The notes: generated from the sequence alone by a model not told the origin. Shown: positions 1 through 11,052, counted from the first letter of the stretch. The stretch: DNA of 29,072 nt from Sperchopsis tessellata (GCA_033557685.1 JAWQRN010000478.1:1-29072); one strand, 5' to 3'. A program made the numbers and translations.

Positions 1-38
<38 letters not shown>
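1..38. repeat. (AT)n microsatellite at window start
   Basis: The first 38 bases are an uninterrupted AT dinucleotide run. The readable part of the minus-strand LINE A fragment stops exactly at its inner edge, so the tract marks a breakpoint of that element or of the assembled piece. Confidence 0.97.
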
Positions 39-41
<3 letters not shown>

Positions 42-930
42 ATCATCTATCAGTGTCCTTTCTCTGTTCTATGAGTTAAATGGTTTCTTTCTGCAACTTC
101 GGATTGCACATTTTATGCGGGCACATGCCACTTTAGTTACTATTTTGATGTCGGATTTTACTTTATTGGCAAGCTTTTATAAATCTATTTCGTTTAGTTC
201 TTCCACAAGGTCTAACTGATTCCTCAGCTCTTTCTGATATTCGTCCTTTTTATTTTAAAGCTTTTTTGCTGTTGATAATTTAGGGGCTTTGAAGAGTTTT
301 TTTTCTTTTCCACCTTTTGGTTTAGTTTTAGAGTAGCTCAAGACTAAGCTGTGATCATTAGCAGTATTTCTATCTATTTTGTGTAGTTACATCTGTCAAT
401 TTTTATTTTTTATATTTATATTTTGAAGCCATATTCATTTGCGATATTCTGATTTTTCAAAGAAAATATTGAGACGGTATATATGTTCGCTATACATGTA
501 GTTTGCTAGCATATCTCGTCTGCCGTCGCATTCATCTCGTCAGAATTTTCCAATGTATTCTGAATCATCTATGTCCAATTTTTTCGTTACAGTTTTCATT
601 AACAAGTGTATGGCGAGTATTTTCTATTTGACTTTCCGAAGATATATTTTCAAGTACTATATTTTCTTCGTCTGAATGATTTTAAAGACTGTATCTCTTG
701 ATTTTCTTTATTATAAAAGCCACCCCTCCCTGTATTCTAGGTCCGAATAATTTTGGTGGAGAAGATGCCTTTATTGCAGAGTTGTGTTTTCACTTCTGAA
801 ATACGCATTTCGCTAAGCCTTGTTAAACTTAAAATCTTCTTCCATTACTTGTATGTCTTCCTTTATTCTCAATGCTCAAATTTTTGTCTCCCTCAGAATC
901 CTTGAGACTGATGTTTCATTATGAAATTCC
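39..930 (-). pseudogene. LINE A: minus-strand LINE endonuclease domain and linker, broken
   Basis: Read on the minus strand, this is the apurinic-type endonuclease of a non-LTR retrotransposon followed by the spacer that precedes the reverse transcriptase. The endonuclease nicks target DNA to prime insertion. Visible pieces run from right to left: an N-terminal patch near 880-700, DSEYIGKF near 560-540, the sequence YSEHIYRLNIFFEKSEY, then the catalytic-loop motif NDHSLV at 342-359, the SDHxLV equivalent with Asp and His kept. The linker follows with KKDEYQKELRNQLDLVEEL between about 245 and 185. Several stops and frame changes break the reading, so it is not functional. The reverse transcriptase expected next would lie left of base 1. 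The motif style is closest to RTE-like LINEs carrying craniofacial-development-protein-2-type endonucleases; the clade is inferred, not proven. Confidence 0.72.
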
Positions 931-2367
931 CGTCATATAACTCTACTCACCTGATGTATTTTGTATAAATTCAATGTATGCATATTTATTGAGGAGGTTT
1001 TTGGCAGGTAGGAAGATATGATTGCCGAGCGTGTTAGCGAGCGGGTTACATTTGCCCGTGTTTATCGTATGTTCTTGATATGGAGTACAGATGCTATTTG
1101 GAGTCACCCGGCTAGACTTTAGACTCTACCAGGATTGTCTTAACATTATCCATTTCATACCATTATACTGTGCTGAGTTATAAACTTATTATAATTCCAA
1201 CAATATTAGTATCAAAGTATAAAAGTATACCTCGAATATTTTTATCGAGTTATATGTAATGTTACAATTTCAGCCATACGTATCATAATTTAACAAATTT
1301 CTCTAAAAAGAACGAGCTCGGAAGAACTCCATTACAGATCTGTCAGTGAAAACTATTTTCTAGATATCTATTTAGCTTTTTGTATTTATAAAAATACGTC
1401 TCGTGGTAACGTGAAATCCTCATGTGTAAAGGAAAAATGGAAAGGAGGAATATTTACATTAGGATGTTGGAAACAGCCGCGCAGTGCTATCTCTATATCT
1501 CGAGACAAGTCCTTTAGATCTCTGACCCAGAAAAAGAGGAATCGGAGATGATATGAGAATGTGACAAAGCCAGAGAACCGGGATACGTTGTCTGATCTGT
1601 CAACTTTAACTGTACTCTAAAAGTTGCTCTAATCGGCGATGTACTCCATTATTCGAATGCCGCTCTTCAAAAGTTTGATATATTAGTTTTTATTAGATGT
1701 GTCCCCTCTTCAAGTTGAGTATTTTTATTCAAAGTTTTTGTAGACGTAACTATTCTTTCGTTACTTTTCCAAGTCTGAGCATTGTAACAGGTTATTTGAA
1801 CAATATAGAAATACGTTCGAGTAAATACCTTGGTAAACATTTTTGCTTTAGATTACTGAACACTTACTTCATCTTAATCTTTTGTTCCTATCTCCATGTT
1901 TCTTAATTTTCTTTCACACCGGTTATATTTTATATTCTCATGGCCAAGGTAATCTTTAAAAATTACTGGAGAGTGCTTTGAGTAAATGTTTTAAAGCAGG
2001 AGCGGTTTTTGGTGTCCTCGAAGAATTAAATGACTGTAATTTATGGCCTTCTGAATTATACTAAAATGTTTCCTATATTTTTGTAAACCAAGCTACCGGG
2101 GGATACATCAAACCAACATCAAAACAAACCAGCGGAATACGAAGAATTCACTACCTATAGGTAATTATCTTGCAGCCTTAAGAATGTAATTGGATAAATT
2201 TAAGTTTTTCCTTTTTACTGTTGTTCGAGAGTAAAAATGAGCTAAAATGTTATAATTCTAAAACAATCGTTTACTTTCAAATTTCTGTAGAAGGACTGGT
2301 AATATGTGTTCTTAGATAAGTTGGAGTATATGATTGAAGAACTAACCTTAACAAATAAACATAATTT
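931..2367. other. AT-rich stretch without recognised feature
   Basis: No reading frame in this stretch resembles a family I know. Two patches, 1020-1140 and 1430-1650, are slightly richer in G and C than their surroundings but give no recognisable protein or RNA. The short open frames (for example 1697-1906) have low-complexity composition of the kind expected by chance in AT-rich DNA. It may be host intergenic or intronic sequence, or the worn 5' part of LINE A. Confidence 0.5.
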
Positions 2368-2376
2368 TATAGGTGG
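2368..2376. repeat. Left copy of candidate LINE B target-site duplication
   Basis: TATAGGTGG occurs here and again at 3945-3953, immediately outside the two ends of LINE B. A short direct repeat at both ends is the expected scar of target-primed insertion. Nine bases in AT-rich DNA can recur by chance, so the call is moderate. Confidence 0.5.
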
Positions 2377-3944
2377 CGATATATAATATAGTATATATCA
2401 CGAAACAGTAACAGAAGCGGAACTGAACAAAACAATAAGCAAAATAGGGAAAGCGGCTGGGCTTGATGGTATAACTCCAGAAGAGGTCAAGTATATGGGA
2501 CAAGAAGGACAGAAATTACTGCTACAGATATTTAAAAAGACCTGGGACTGGAAAGTGGCAGTGATAGTGCCAATTTTCAAGAAGGGAGATAGTAGGCAAT
2601 TTAGAAACTACAGAGGGATATCACTCATGAGCGTACCTGGTAAGATATATAAGCGGATTCTAGAGATCATGGTACGAGACAAGATAGAAAGGAATTTAGA
2701 AGATTCGCAAAGTGGATTCAGACCAGGACATAGTACACAAGACCAGATCTTTACCATACGGCAAATATCAGAGAAGACTAGGCAGTACAACAGGGAAGGA
2801 TATATGTGCTTTGTGTACCTTGAAAATGCTTTTGACAGTATACCTAGCGTGGAAGTATGGAATAGTATATATAAGAAAAGAGTGGGAGGAGAATTATTAA
2901 AGGTAGTTAAATCAATGTACAGATAAACTAGAAAATACATAAGAACTGCAAGTAAAGAGAGAATTTACAACAAATTAAGGAGATAGGCAAGGAGGAATTT
3001 TCTGCCCATTTTTGTACATATCTGTAATGGATGACATTATTAAAGAAACAAAACCAAGAACGAAAGGAATTGGCATCGGGTACAAGGATATGAAAAGAAT
3101 AGAGATAACAAAGTTTGCAATTGCAGGTGATATAATAATATTTGGGATAACAGAAAAAGCACTAAATGAGAACCTGAAAATATGGGAGGAGGCAATAGAA
3201 GAAAACAGAAAAAAAGATAAAAGTGATGGTGACATCCAAGGAGGAGAAAATAATTAACAGCCAAGTAGATGGAGAAAACCTAGAACAGATCAGAGAATTT
3301 AAATATCTGGGATCGGTACTAGATAGCCAAGGAAGATACGAAAGTGACATTAATAACAGAGTCAAGACTGCAAGACTTTATAGTGCTATAAGAGGGGCAT
3401 TCATGAACAAACGGGAAATTTCGAAGGAGACCAAACTAACAATGTTCAAAACAATATACATGCCAATACTTTTATATGGAAGTGAAACATTGCCGATGAA
3501 CACAAGGCAAAAATCGAGGGTAAAAGCGGTAGAGATGAAGCACATAAGGAGAGTAGAATGAATTACAAAAAGAGATAGAACTCGAAACACAGACATAAGA
3601 GAGAGTCTCGGAGTTACATTCGCACAGAAGAAAATAGAAGAGGGTCAGATGAGATGTTTCAGACAAGTAAATAGAAGGGGAAAACGACAGGCAAGTGAAA
3701 CAAGTGTGGGAGGCGAGATCTTGGGGAAGGAAATCAAGAAAAAGTCCATGGAAAACCTGAAACGACACAATCGCCAAAACGTTAATAGACAAAGGAAAGA
3801 GTTGGAAGCAGGCAACAGAGTGTACAGCTAAAAGGAATTAGTGGATTGAGTTCTACAAGAAGTAAAAATGGGAAAAAACCTCGATACCCACCAAGGGTAT
3901 ATGAACACAAAGATTAAGAAAGAAAAAAGATATAGTATTAATTA
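2377..3944 (+). pseudogene. LINE B: 5'-truncated LINE reverse transcriptase and C-terminus, dead
   Basis: The plus strand encodes the reverse transcriptase half of a non-LTR retrotransposon. In order: the AGLDGITPEE palm entry near 2458, WKVAVIVPIFKKGD at 2550-2590, NYRGISLMSVPGK, SGFRPGHSTQDQIFTIRQ near 2711, motif A around 2805-2840, the motif C region at 3114-3131, then EFKYLGSVLDSQG near 3295, YMPILLYGSET near 3460 and the C-terminal tail to about 3850. At least three frames are needed. Motif A reads FVYLENAFD (expected FVDLEKAFD), so its catalytic Asp is Tyr at 2816-2818. Motif C reads FAIAGD (expected YADD-like), so its first Asp is Gly at 3126-3128. A few codons are also missing just before WKVAV. 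The endonuclease is absent, as in a 5'-truncated copy. The purine-rich 3' end near 3905-3930 and the flanking 9-bp repeat support the boundaries. The style is RTE-like; the clade is inferred. Confidence 0.85.
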
Positions 3945-3953
3945 TATAGGTGG
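3945..3953. repeat. Right copy of candidate LINE B target-site duplication
   Basis: TATAGGTGG, identical to 2368-2376, follows the purine-rich LINE B tail and precedes the start of readable PLE 1 sequence. Confidence 0.5.
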
Positions 3954-3959
3954 TTGTTG

Positions 3960-5450
3960 CGGTTTTTAGATTTAAGTGATCGTCTTCGTCAGAAGAGCTA
4001 AGGATTTCCTATCTTTCTTTCCTGGTTCTTCTATAGAATCCTTTGGAAAGGTATTCATCCCAATGAATCCACTGGGTCATAAGTTATATGGGCTGCCTAA
4101 AGTATACAAACATACTTTGAAGATGAGGCCAGTAGGGTCTTTTTCTGACTCTCTCATTGATAAAGCAACTATAATATTGAACAGCAATCATTTTAAAAAT
4201 TTGGGTTTCTACCCCTGCAATATTATTACGTATTTGTATCTTTAGACGATTATTTTCTAGTGCTTCTGTAGAATTTTCCAAATCGTTGGAAAGGTAATTA
4301 AATTGACTCATCTGGCCTTGACAATTCGGCGTCTGAAATTACTTATCAGTTATTATGTCTGTATTTGTACCAAAACTTTTTTAACTTTAATGAGACGATC
4401 TGCAGCCATTGCTCTAGGCATGGGTAATCCATTATCTCTCCCTCTAGCTGACATTTTTATGAATCACTTAGAAACATCTATTATGTCATTTTCTAATCCT
4501 TTCTTTAAACACTTTTTCTTCTAGTATATATAAATTGATGATCTGATTTGTTGCTGCACGGACTTCGACTAACTTTCCAGCTTCCTAATCTATCATAATA
4601 TTCTTTACACCAATATTTCGTTTAACATGAATAACTAATGCAATGGTGTAGTTAATTTTCTAGATTTATCAATTGGCACTTTCTTTTAAAATTTTCAGAA
4701 AACTTTCCCGAACTTCTCAGGAAATTTCTTCCAATTATATACATTGCCCTTAGCACAGAATATCGTTTTTCTCTAGCCGGATTCGCCGACTGTTTAATAT
4801 CCCTTTATTACGCAAGGGCATGTTTTCGAATTAATAAATATTAAGCAAAGTGCTGTGGATAATAATTTCCGTGTTGATTGTATGAATATAATGGTGTAAA
4901 ATAAAAGCAAATCTATTGAACTGAGACAGGCTTATTCTTTGCCATTTCAACATGCTTCCAACTGTATTCATTAAGGTATTTAATTCATCTCTGTTTTATC
5001 TTTCCAAGTAGCTACATACTTTGAAAAATACTTATATGATGTAAAGCTTGGTTTTAAGTCTTCTTTAAATTTCAAAAGGTTGTTAGCCTCCAATAAGAAT
5101 ACCTTGCCAGCTTTAAGTAAATCTAGTATATACAAGTTGCAATATAGAGATTGCCCTGGTGCTTACATTGGTGAGAGTGATAGGAACTTTTCTGTAAGAT
5201 CACGGAACATCTCAGATCAACCAGGTCCTCTCGCACTGGTTATGTTAACGAACGATCAGTTTTTGGTGGGCATCTTCGCATTAGTGATCATTCATTTGAT
5301 AACATTGATGGTTTTCGTCCTCTTCATTTTTATCCCTTTGGTAATCGTCTGAATGCTTTGAAATGTCTCAAATCTAAACAGTTAAAAAAATTTCATCTTT
5401 GGCTTCTGTGTTAAATATATTACATTTTAATTGTCCCAGTGGTAATTCTA
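3960..5450 (+). pseudogene. PLE 1: Penelope-like reverse transcriptase with GIY-YIG endonuclease, broken
   Basis: PLEs are retroelements whose single protein joins a telomerase-related reverse transcriptase to a GIY-YIG nuclease. Read in several plus frames: HKLYGLPKVYKHTLKMRPVG at 4078-4137, the motif B region GMGNPLSLPLADIFMNHLE near 4419-4475, the active-site remnant IDDLICCCT from 4534 with both Asp kept, NFLDLSIG near 4657, RLFNIPLLRKGMF near 4788, then KSSIYKLQYRDCPGAYIGES at about 5119-5178. After one frameshift near 5195 the GIY-YIG domain continues as EHLRSTRSSRTGYVNERSV and on to GNRLNALKCLKSK near 5380. The N-terminal part before the fingers is missing or unrecognisable, and several stops interrupt the RT. 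The GIY-YIG half is the best kept piece. Its wording (IYKLQYRDC) differs from PLE 2 (VYQVSCSCGK), so they are different lineages. Confidence 0.85.
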
Positions 5451-7490
5451 GTCCTTGCGACTTGTTTGTTTGTCTGGTTTTGTCATATTCATTTGATTAT
5501 TTCTTTGTTTTCGTTTATTTTAATTTCGCATATTCTAACGAGAACATTTTCCTTTTTAGTCTGTCCTGAAGTTAATAATCTATAGACAGTTGTTGTTTCC
5601 TTTCTAGATCTTCTATGTTTAATATCGACACACTAGTACGAAGAGGTACAGTTTTAATTTTTATTATTATTGAGATCATATGATTTAACCTGTTAGAGAG
5701 TATATTAGAATCTCTATATCTACGAGGTCGCGCATTGATAACTGAGTCATTTTAATTTTTATGGTCTTGTATATAACTATTTCTGGGATTTTTCTAAGAC
5801 TTAATTTTGCAAGGCTTTTTTATTCAGTATAGTTTTAGTGTTCCGTGATTATCATAACCTCAGATTATTTTATCTTCGGTATCACGGCCTCTTAAGTATT
5901 CCGAGACATAGAAAGGCATTGTTTCGTCCTATAGTTCTCCTTATCTCTATCCTTCTTGTCTAACTCTCCTTCTATTTCCCTCCTCCACCTACCATTCTCT
6001 CTATATAAAACATGCATTCCTACAATGTGTACATGACTTGATCTGGGATCTACATGCCCAACATAAATTGTTATGTAATAGTAGTATCATTAGTATTACC
6101 TAAACCCCATTATGTTCTTAAGAAATACATCCAAGAAGCAAGAAAAATGACTTAAAAATGACAACTTCAATAACTTCGTTGGCGTATCAGACATTTTCCT
6201 TTTGATATATCTGAGTTTCATACGAATGAGATGGGCGCCAGGTTGATACGAATGAATGTCTTTTAGAGGTGGGGCTACATCCAGCAGCATATAGAAATAA
6301 CTGACGATAGTGATATATACAAACATAATGTTTCATTGTAATCTCTGAACTTTTTTTGCTCTATGTGGGATTACTGGTTTACTGAATTAGATATTTTTAA
6401 ATCGTATTGAGTTTTGATTATGTTGCTTTAACAAGAATTTAAAGATAATGTTTAGGGGTATGCTTTATTATCGTAATGAACCAATTATATTCTGCTTTGT
6501 CATAATTACTTATATATTTGTTTGTTATTTATACGTGGTTTTACAAATAGATTGAAGGATTTACGTACAATTTTCACGTTCATGAAAGTCGCGCATCTTC
6601 TTTACAATTTTACATTTATCTCAATGTATATGTGCATATTTCCAAAGAAGTTTTATTATGTTGCAACATACAAGTACTAAAAATCATATATTTACGTGTG
6701 TAAAATTTTATTACCATACTAGTGTTTTGCTTTATCCTTATTCTTTACAGATATAGCATACCCATTTCACGCATGTTTTTTTTCGGCTCTTATCTGTGTG
6801 GAGGACTGTCCGGATCACTTAAGATTGCTTCAAGTCAGCAAACAATCTGACATTTCTTTTTTCCAGAAGAGAAACTTTTATATCTAACACAATAAAAGAG
6901 CCCTCCTGCCATCCTGGATGTTTTTAATGTTTAGTAGATTCCACGTAGGTTTTTCGGTAGGCTCTCCTTCCACGTGTCCGGAGTGGATGCGTTCAAAATT
7001 TAATAACCGTGTTGAATGTAAATTTGGGATGTCTTGCTCTGAATATTGAATGCGCCGTTTCTAATTCTAAATAAGGTTGCTTCTTTTCAGTTTGTATATA
7101 GTGTGCTCCTATGACTTCTACTGAAAATAGTAGAGAAAGAATGACACGTCTACATTAATATATACACGAGGAAAATTGAATATAAAAGAAGGAATACCTG
7201 TACAGATATCTTTACAGGATAATGCGATTTTAATTTATTGCGTGAGAAATAGCAATAAATCTTTGTTTTAAAGAAATAAATATTTTAAGGTGGCACAAAA
7301 ACGAGTTCTATGTAGGTAGTTGCAAATGAGCTTCAGTGTTTTATTTAAGGATATAAATGTCTACAAGTTCATACACTGTTATTTTCATTTTCCAATAATA
7401 TTGCGGTTTACTTCCAAAATATAACATTGGTTTGCCTTATATACTGTAATGTATTTAATCATTCAACATACTGCATATGCTGCTAAACCA
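5451..7490. other. AT-rich stretch, no firm feature; weak minus-strand coding-like patch
   Basis: Most of this stretch is AT-rich with no recognised family. Bases 5930-6000 are a pyrimidine-rich patch on the plus strand. A minus frame at 6096-6326 reads without stops, but I do not recognise it. Between about 6790 and 7090 the minus strand reads, with stops, pieces such as HSGHVEGEPTEKPTWNLLN that look less random than their surroundings. They might be a worn LINE first open frame or similar element, but no family motif is visible. Confidence 0.4.
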
Positions 7491-7494
7491 TAGA

Positions 7495-7800
7495 GAGACT
7501 AACGGTGAGCCTTATGATAAACAAAGAGAAAACAAAATATATGTTCATAGGGAGAGACGCTGCCAATCGCAGAATGGGAGTAATTACAAAGAAGTAGAAA
7601 ACTTTAGGTATTTGGGTTCCAACTTGCACATTCGAAATGTCTAGAGGTTTAAGTAAAGGCAAGAATATCTGCAGCCTGTCTTTCTAGCTGGGGACTCTCA
7701 AGAGTACTAAATTCGAAGATATTAAGCAGAAAGGTAAAGATATCCCTGTACAAGACTATGATTCGCCTCAGATAACAACTAAATTGGCGTGGTTGTCTAG
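7495..7800 (+). pseudogene. LINE C: short scrap of LINE reverse transcriptase thumb region
   Basis: Three plus-frame pieces match the part of LINE reverse transcriptases just after the active site. LMINKEKTKYMFIGRD lies at 7515-7562, EVENFRYLGSNLH follows near 7595-7630, and VKARISAACLSSWGLSRVLN continues from about 7653, leading to KVKISLYKTMIRL near 7735-7770. These correspond to the usual order INxxKTKYM, then F-YLGS, then LSRKTKxxLYKTLIRP. Frames shift between the pieces and stops occur, so this is a dead fragment of about 300 bp. Neither the palm active site nor the C-terminal tail is recognisable next to it. Confidence 0.75.
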
Positions 7801-8945
7801 TAGAAAATGCAGAAAAGTGAAAGTGAAGTAACTCTCAAGAACAAACATGGAGTAGAAAAGTGATTAAATTAAATAAAAGAGAAAACAAGATGCAGTTTAA
7901 GACGTTTATATAAAACAGATATACATTTGTAACTATATTCAAATTCAGCGAAACCAACGTAAATATGTAACAAAGTTATTGCTAAACAAACAGGATACAA
8001 ATATGCCAAGTATCTATTTAAATCAACCATAGTGATGAACATATGAAAATGAACAGAGTTTTTAACCCTTCAGAAGAATATAGACGTGTATAACGAGAAG
8101 GCATTATTCTAAGCTAGCGAAAAATTTTCGAAGCTATCGCCCAAAATTAACTTATATTAATATATAATTGTCAATCCTCAACGTATAATTTACTACTTGG
8201 AAAAGGCGCATATCTTAAAAGCTTGCTTTATCGTACCGGTAGACTTGCAGTTTCTGGAAATGTAATCCAAAACTAACTTTGGGCCACTAAAGTAATGAAA
8301 ATGAAAATGAACAATTCCATCATATACCCCTATGTTTACAAAACTCTAATGCAAGCTAACACAACATAGTAACTTAATTAATAATTAATCATGACTTATA
8401 ATATTTCACTACGTTAGGTATTTCAAATAAATTATTAAATAACAAGCTTAATGTGTTTCATTAGATATATGGACAGAATAAAATGGATATTTAGGATGAA
8501 ATAAAAATAGCACATAAAATACTTCTAATAGAGCTTCGTGTTTTAATTCAGGTAACACAAATATCACATTCCTCTATGATATTCTATAACGTAAAATGTG
8601 GCTACAATTAAACGTCGATAAAACCACCAACAATTTATAAGAACTAACTTCGGTGAAACAAATATACGATAGTTTGTGAGGAAATCTTTTATGAGACAGA
8701 GTGGTCCTGGCTTCCAACCATCGAGTATATAAAATCACAAAGAAGAGTAAGATTTAAAGTTTGACTAACCAACTTGTATCACCCCAAAACGAGGACAATG
8801 TTGGAAATTATGAACAACGAATAGCACATAAATCAGTGACTAATTATAAATAAAAATTGGGTACATTCCATATGGATAATCAAAAACAAAGCACCCATGA
8901 ATATGTCGGCAAACAGACTGACAAGAAAATATTAATTAATTAATT
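7801..8945. other. AT-rich stretch without recognised feature
   Basis: No reading frame, RNA-like fold or repeat family was recognised here. The sequence is very AT-rich and stop-dense in all six frames. Confidence 0.5.
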
Positions 8946-9096
8946 AACGAAAGTAGAGCGTGTTCCAATTTTACAAAGATGTTTATATTGCTCTATAAAC
9001 AAGCTACTGTCATCCACAATATATTTAAATTACTAACTTACTAGGAGTAACCAGTTTCAGAGCATAATCACTCCATCATCAGTATCTAAAGAGGAG
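8946..9096 (-). mobile_element. PLE-like terminal fragment beside the Tigger insertion
   Basis: The minus strand carries a hammerhead-like core followed by ACTGGTTACTCCTAGTAAG. This arrangement is typical of the pseudo-LTRs of Penelope-like elements, which often encode small hammerhead ribozymes. No PLE coding sequence is recognisable next to it. The right edge lies about 17 bp from the Tigger insertion at 9115, so Tigger may have landed in or beside this element. The outer limits are approximate. Confidence 0.45.
9054..9082 (-). ncRNA. Candidate hammerhead ribozyme core of a PLE terminus
   Basis: On the minus strand the sequence reads CTGATGA, then a stem II candidate GGAG/CTCT around the loop TGATTATG, then GAAAC. 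CTGATGA and GAAA are the invariant hammerhead core boxes in the correct order and spacing. Stem II has four pairs, one of them a G-T wobble. Downstream CTGG and CCTAG could form a bulged stem III followed by GTA as the cleavage triplet. Stem I pairing is poor. Self-cleavage is not shown; this may be a worn copy. Confidence 0.5.
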
Positions 9097-9112
9097 AAAA
9101 CTGCAGTTAAAA

Positions 9113-9114
9113 TA
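9113..9114. repeat. Left TA target-site duplication of Tigger
   Basis: TA immediately precedes the CAGG terminus and is matched by TA at 10941-10942, the expected duplication for Tc1/mariner-pogo superfamily insertion. Confidence 0.8.
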
Positions 9115-9152
9115 CAGGTCAAACCCACTTAACGCGGGTTCGATGAACGCGG
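9115..9152 (+). repeat. Left terminal inverted repeat of Tigger
   Basis: It starts CAGGTCAAACCCACTTAACG. The right end at 10904-10940, read in reverse complement, starts CAGGTAACCCCCGCTTAATG. Confidence 0.8.
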
Positions 9153-9414
9153 ATTCGTTATAACGCGGATTGATTTATTTACCAAAAGTAAATATTTTTA
9201 AACTTGGGAACTTCCCAAACGCGCCCCATATTACCGTATTTACTGCAAAATTCTCCAAATTATTCTTTACTACATAAAACATAAAAACATAATCGGCGAC
9301 ACAAAGACGAAAGGAAAATTTTTGTTTAGGTCCTTCTAGGAACAAATGTCTATATTCAACGTGATTGTAACACCTATTTAATTATTTTTCATTATTCTCT
9401 GAACAAATTTTAAC

Positions 9415-10640
9415 ATGCCAAAGAGACCGTATCAAAGTAATAATGTCGAAAGTCAGAAAAAGAAAGCAGGTAACGTGATAAGTGATAAGATAAGTATTAC
9501 ACCATTAACTGCTACTAGAGTGTCTCGAACTAGAAGTATCGTAATTACGGAAACGGAAACATTATTGAGTAATTGGATAGAGGAATTAAACCAGCGATCT
9601 ATTCCCATCTGTTCTCAAATCATCATCAACAAAGCGTTAAGTGTTGTTGATTATTTAAAGGACAACATGTCGGCGAAGAAACCATTAAGAGCTGTAAAAA
9701 GTGCATCAGGATTTAAGGCAACAAGGATATATTAACGGTTATCTTCAGTGAAAATGCATCAGGTGACTTTAAACTAAGCCACTTCTAGTTTACTATTCTG
9801 AAACACCCAGAACTATACGTGGATATTGCAACGGTTATCTACCTGTTTTTTTGGCGGTGCAACCGTAGATCATGGGATACACAAACAATATTTGTGAATT
9901 GGTTCAAAACCTATTTCTGCCCAACTGTAAGAAAATATTGTCAGGATATCGGTGATGATCCTCATACACTTTTAGTTTTGGATAATGTGCCTGGTCATCC
10001 TACTTATCTCAATTCATTACCTAACAGTTTTTTTGTTGAAGTAGTATTTGTACCACCAAATTCTACTTCCATCCTTCAGCCTACGTATCAAGGAGTAATT
10101 GCAACTTTTAAAGCGTACTACACTAGAAGAACTTTCAGTCGGCTCATTGAAGAACCCGATCGAGTAGGCAGACAAAATATGAATGAGTGGTGGACAAATG
10201 TTCACCTAATAAAGGTCATTAGGAACATTCAAGAATCTTGGAATGAAGTTACGCTGTTATGTGTGAAAGGTGTTTTACAGCTTTGCAGTGAAATTATTAG
10301 TGAGATTAGCGATATTGCCAACTTTACCGGTATCGATAGTGTTGGAGTGGAAGATATTGAAGAACAAATACAATCACATGATGAAGCTTTAATAAATGAG
10401 GAACTATTGGAGATGGACCACCATGATGATATGGCCCTGGCCCATTTCAATATTTGACATTGAAAATTCTCCAAGAGGCACTTTTGCATTACAATCAGTC
10501 AATAGAAATATTAAAAGCAAAATATCCTGATTCGAGTGGGTGTCAAGAACCGAGGATGTAGCGCATTCTTTCAATGCTTTAGGCAAATGCTGCAAAATAA
10601 GCGTAAAAAAGCAAATTAGACCACTTTAGACGCTTTTTTT
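9415..10640 (+). pseudogene. Tigger transposase remnant, two deletions and lost catalytic residues
   Basis: The protein would bind the element ends and cut DNA with a DDE-type catalytic domain. It starts at ATG 9415 (MPKRPYQSNN). The second DNA-binding helix-turn-helix region is present as LLSNWIEELNQRSIPICSQI, but the first appears shortened. Around 9718-9733 the frame jumps from GFKATR to LTVIFSENASGDFKL, so the rest of the CENP-B-like domain and the segment holding the first catalytic Asp are gone. After an in-frame stop near 9787 the domain continues: WFKTYF, LLVLDNVPGHP with Asp kept, VVFVPPNSTSILQP, then TYQGVIATFKAYY where the third catalytic Asp is Tyr at 10086-10088 (expected QPMDQG). 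The reading passes the stop at 10455-10457, and the C-terminal tail ending TTLDAFF near 10620-10640 is still visible. This copy cannot make active transposase. Confidence 0.88.
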
Positions 10641-10903
10641 AAAGTAAAATATTAAACTGCATTTGACATAAGCATATAAAATTTTGGTTTATTGTGTATA
10701 TGTAAGAGTAAAGATTTGATTAAATGTTGAGTTGAATTTATGTTCTATTAGTTTATAAACACATATATATTTTAAAATCTGCTTTAGTGCCTATTTTTCT
10801 TAAAGCACTGTTAAAAATCCAGTGAAAGGTATTTTATCTCTTTAAAAATTAAAACTTTGGATTTCCCTTGTTTAAAGTGGATTTTCTCTTAAAACGTATA
10901 ACC

Positions 10904-10940
10904 TGTGAACGTATCCTCCACATTAAGCGGGGGTTACCTG
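10904..10940 (-). repeat. Right terminal inverted repeat of Tigger
   Basis: It ends in CCTG at 10940. Read as reverse complement it begins CAGGTAACCCCCGCTTAATG and pairs with 9115-9152. Confidence 0.8.
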
Positions 10941-10942
10941 TA
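10941..10942. repeat. Right TA target-site duplication of Tigger
   Basis: TA directly follows the terminal CCTG and matches 9113-9114. Confidence 0.8.
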
Positions 10943-11052
10943 TAAAGAGACAGGTACTTAGACAATATAAACATGCTGCATGTTACTGCAGGATTGATTA
11001 AGTAGTATTTGGGTTGCCACTTTGCTGACAAGGAGAAACTTATCTCTTCCAT

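Larger units (their letters stand above)
9115..10940 (+). mobile_element. Tigger (pogo family) DNA transposon, internally deleted, both ends kept
   Basis: The element is 1826 bp, begins CAGGTCAAACCCACTTAACG and ends with the inverted counterpart GCTTAATG...CCTG in reverse-complement sense. The last 36 bases, reversed, start CAGGTAACCCCCGCTTAATG, matching the left end with one gap and a few mismatches. TA flanks both sides. The transposase remnant occupies 9415-10640 in the same strand. Full Tigger elements are usually longer, and the protein alignment by eye shows that the missing length is in the DNA-binding and first catalytic regions. The ends contain several CpG sites, unusual for the AT-rich surroundings. 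Confidence 0.88.

Noticed and set aside
37..219. Plus-strand 60-codon open frame
   Set aside because: It is antisense to the LINE A linker, which reads as family protein on the minus strand.
6096..6326. Minus-strand 76-codon frame as a gene
   Set aside because: No recognisable domain, and composition as expected by chance in AT-rich DNA.
8936..8948. TAATTAATTAATTAA as a homeodomain site cluster
   Set aside because: Such strings are expected by chance in AT-rich DNA, and no gene is near.
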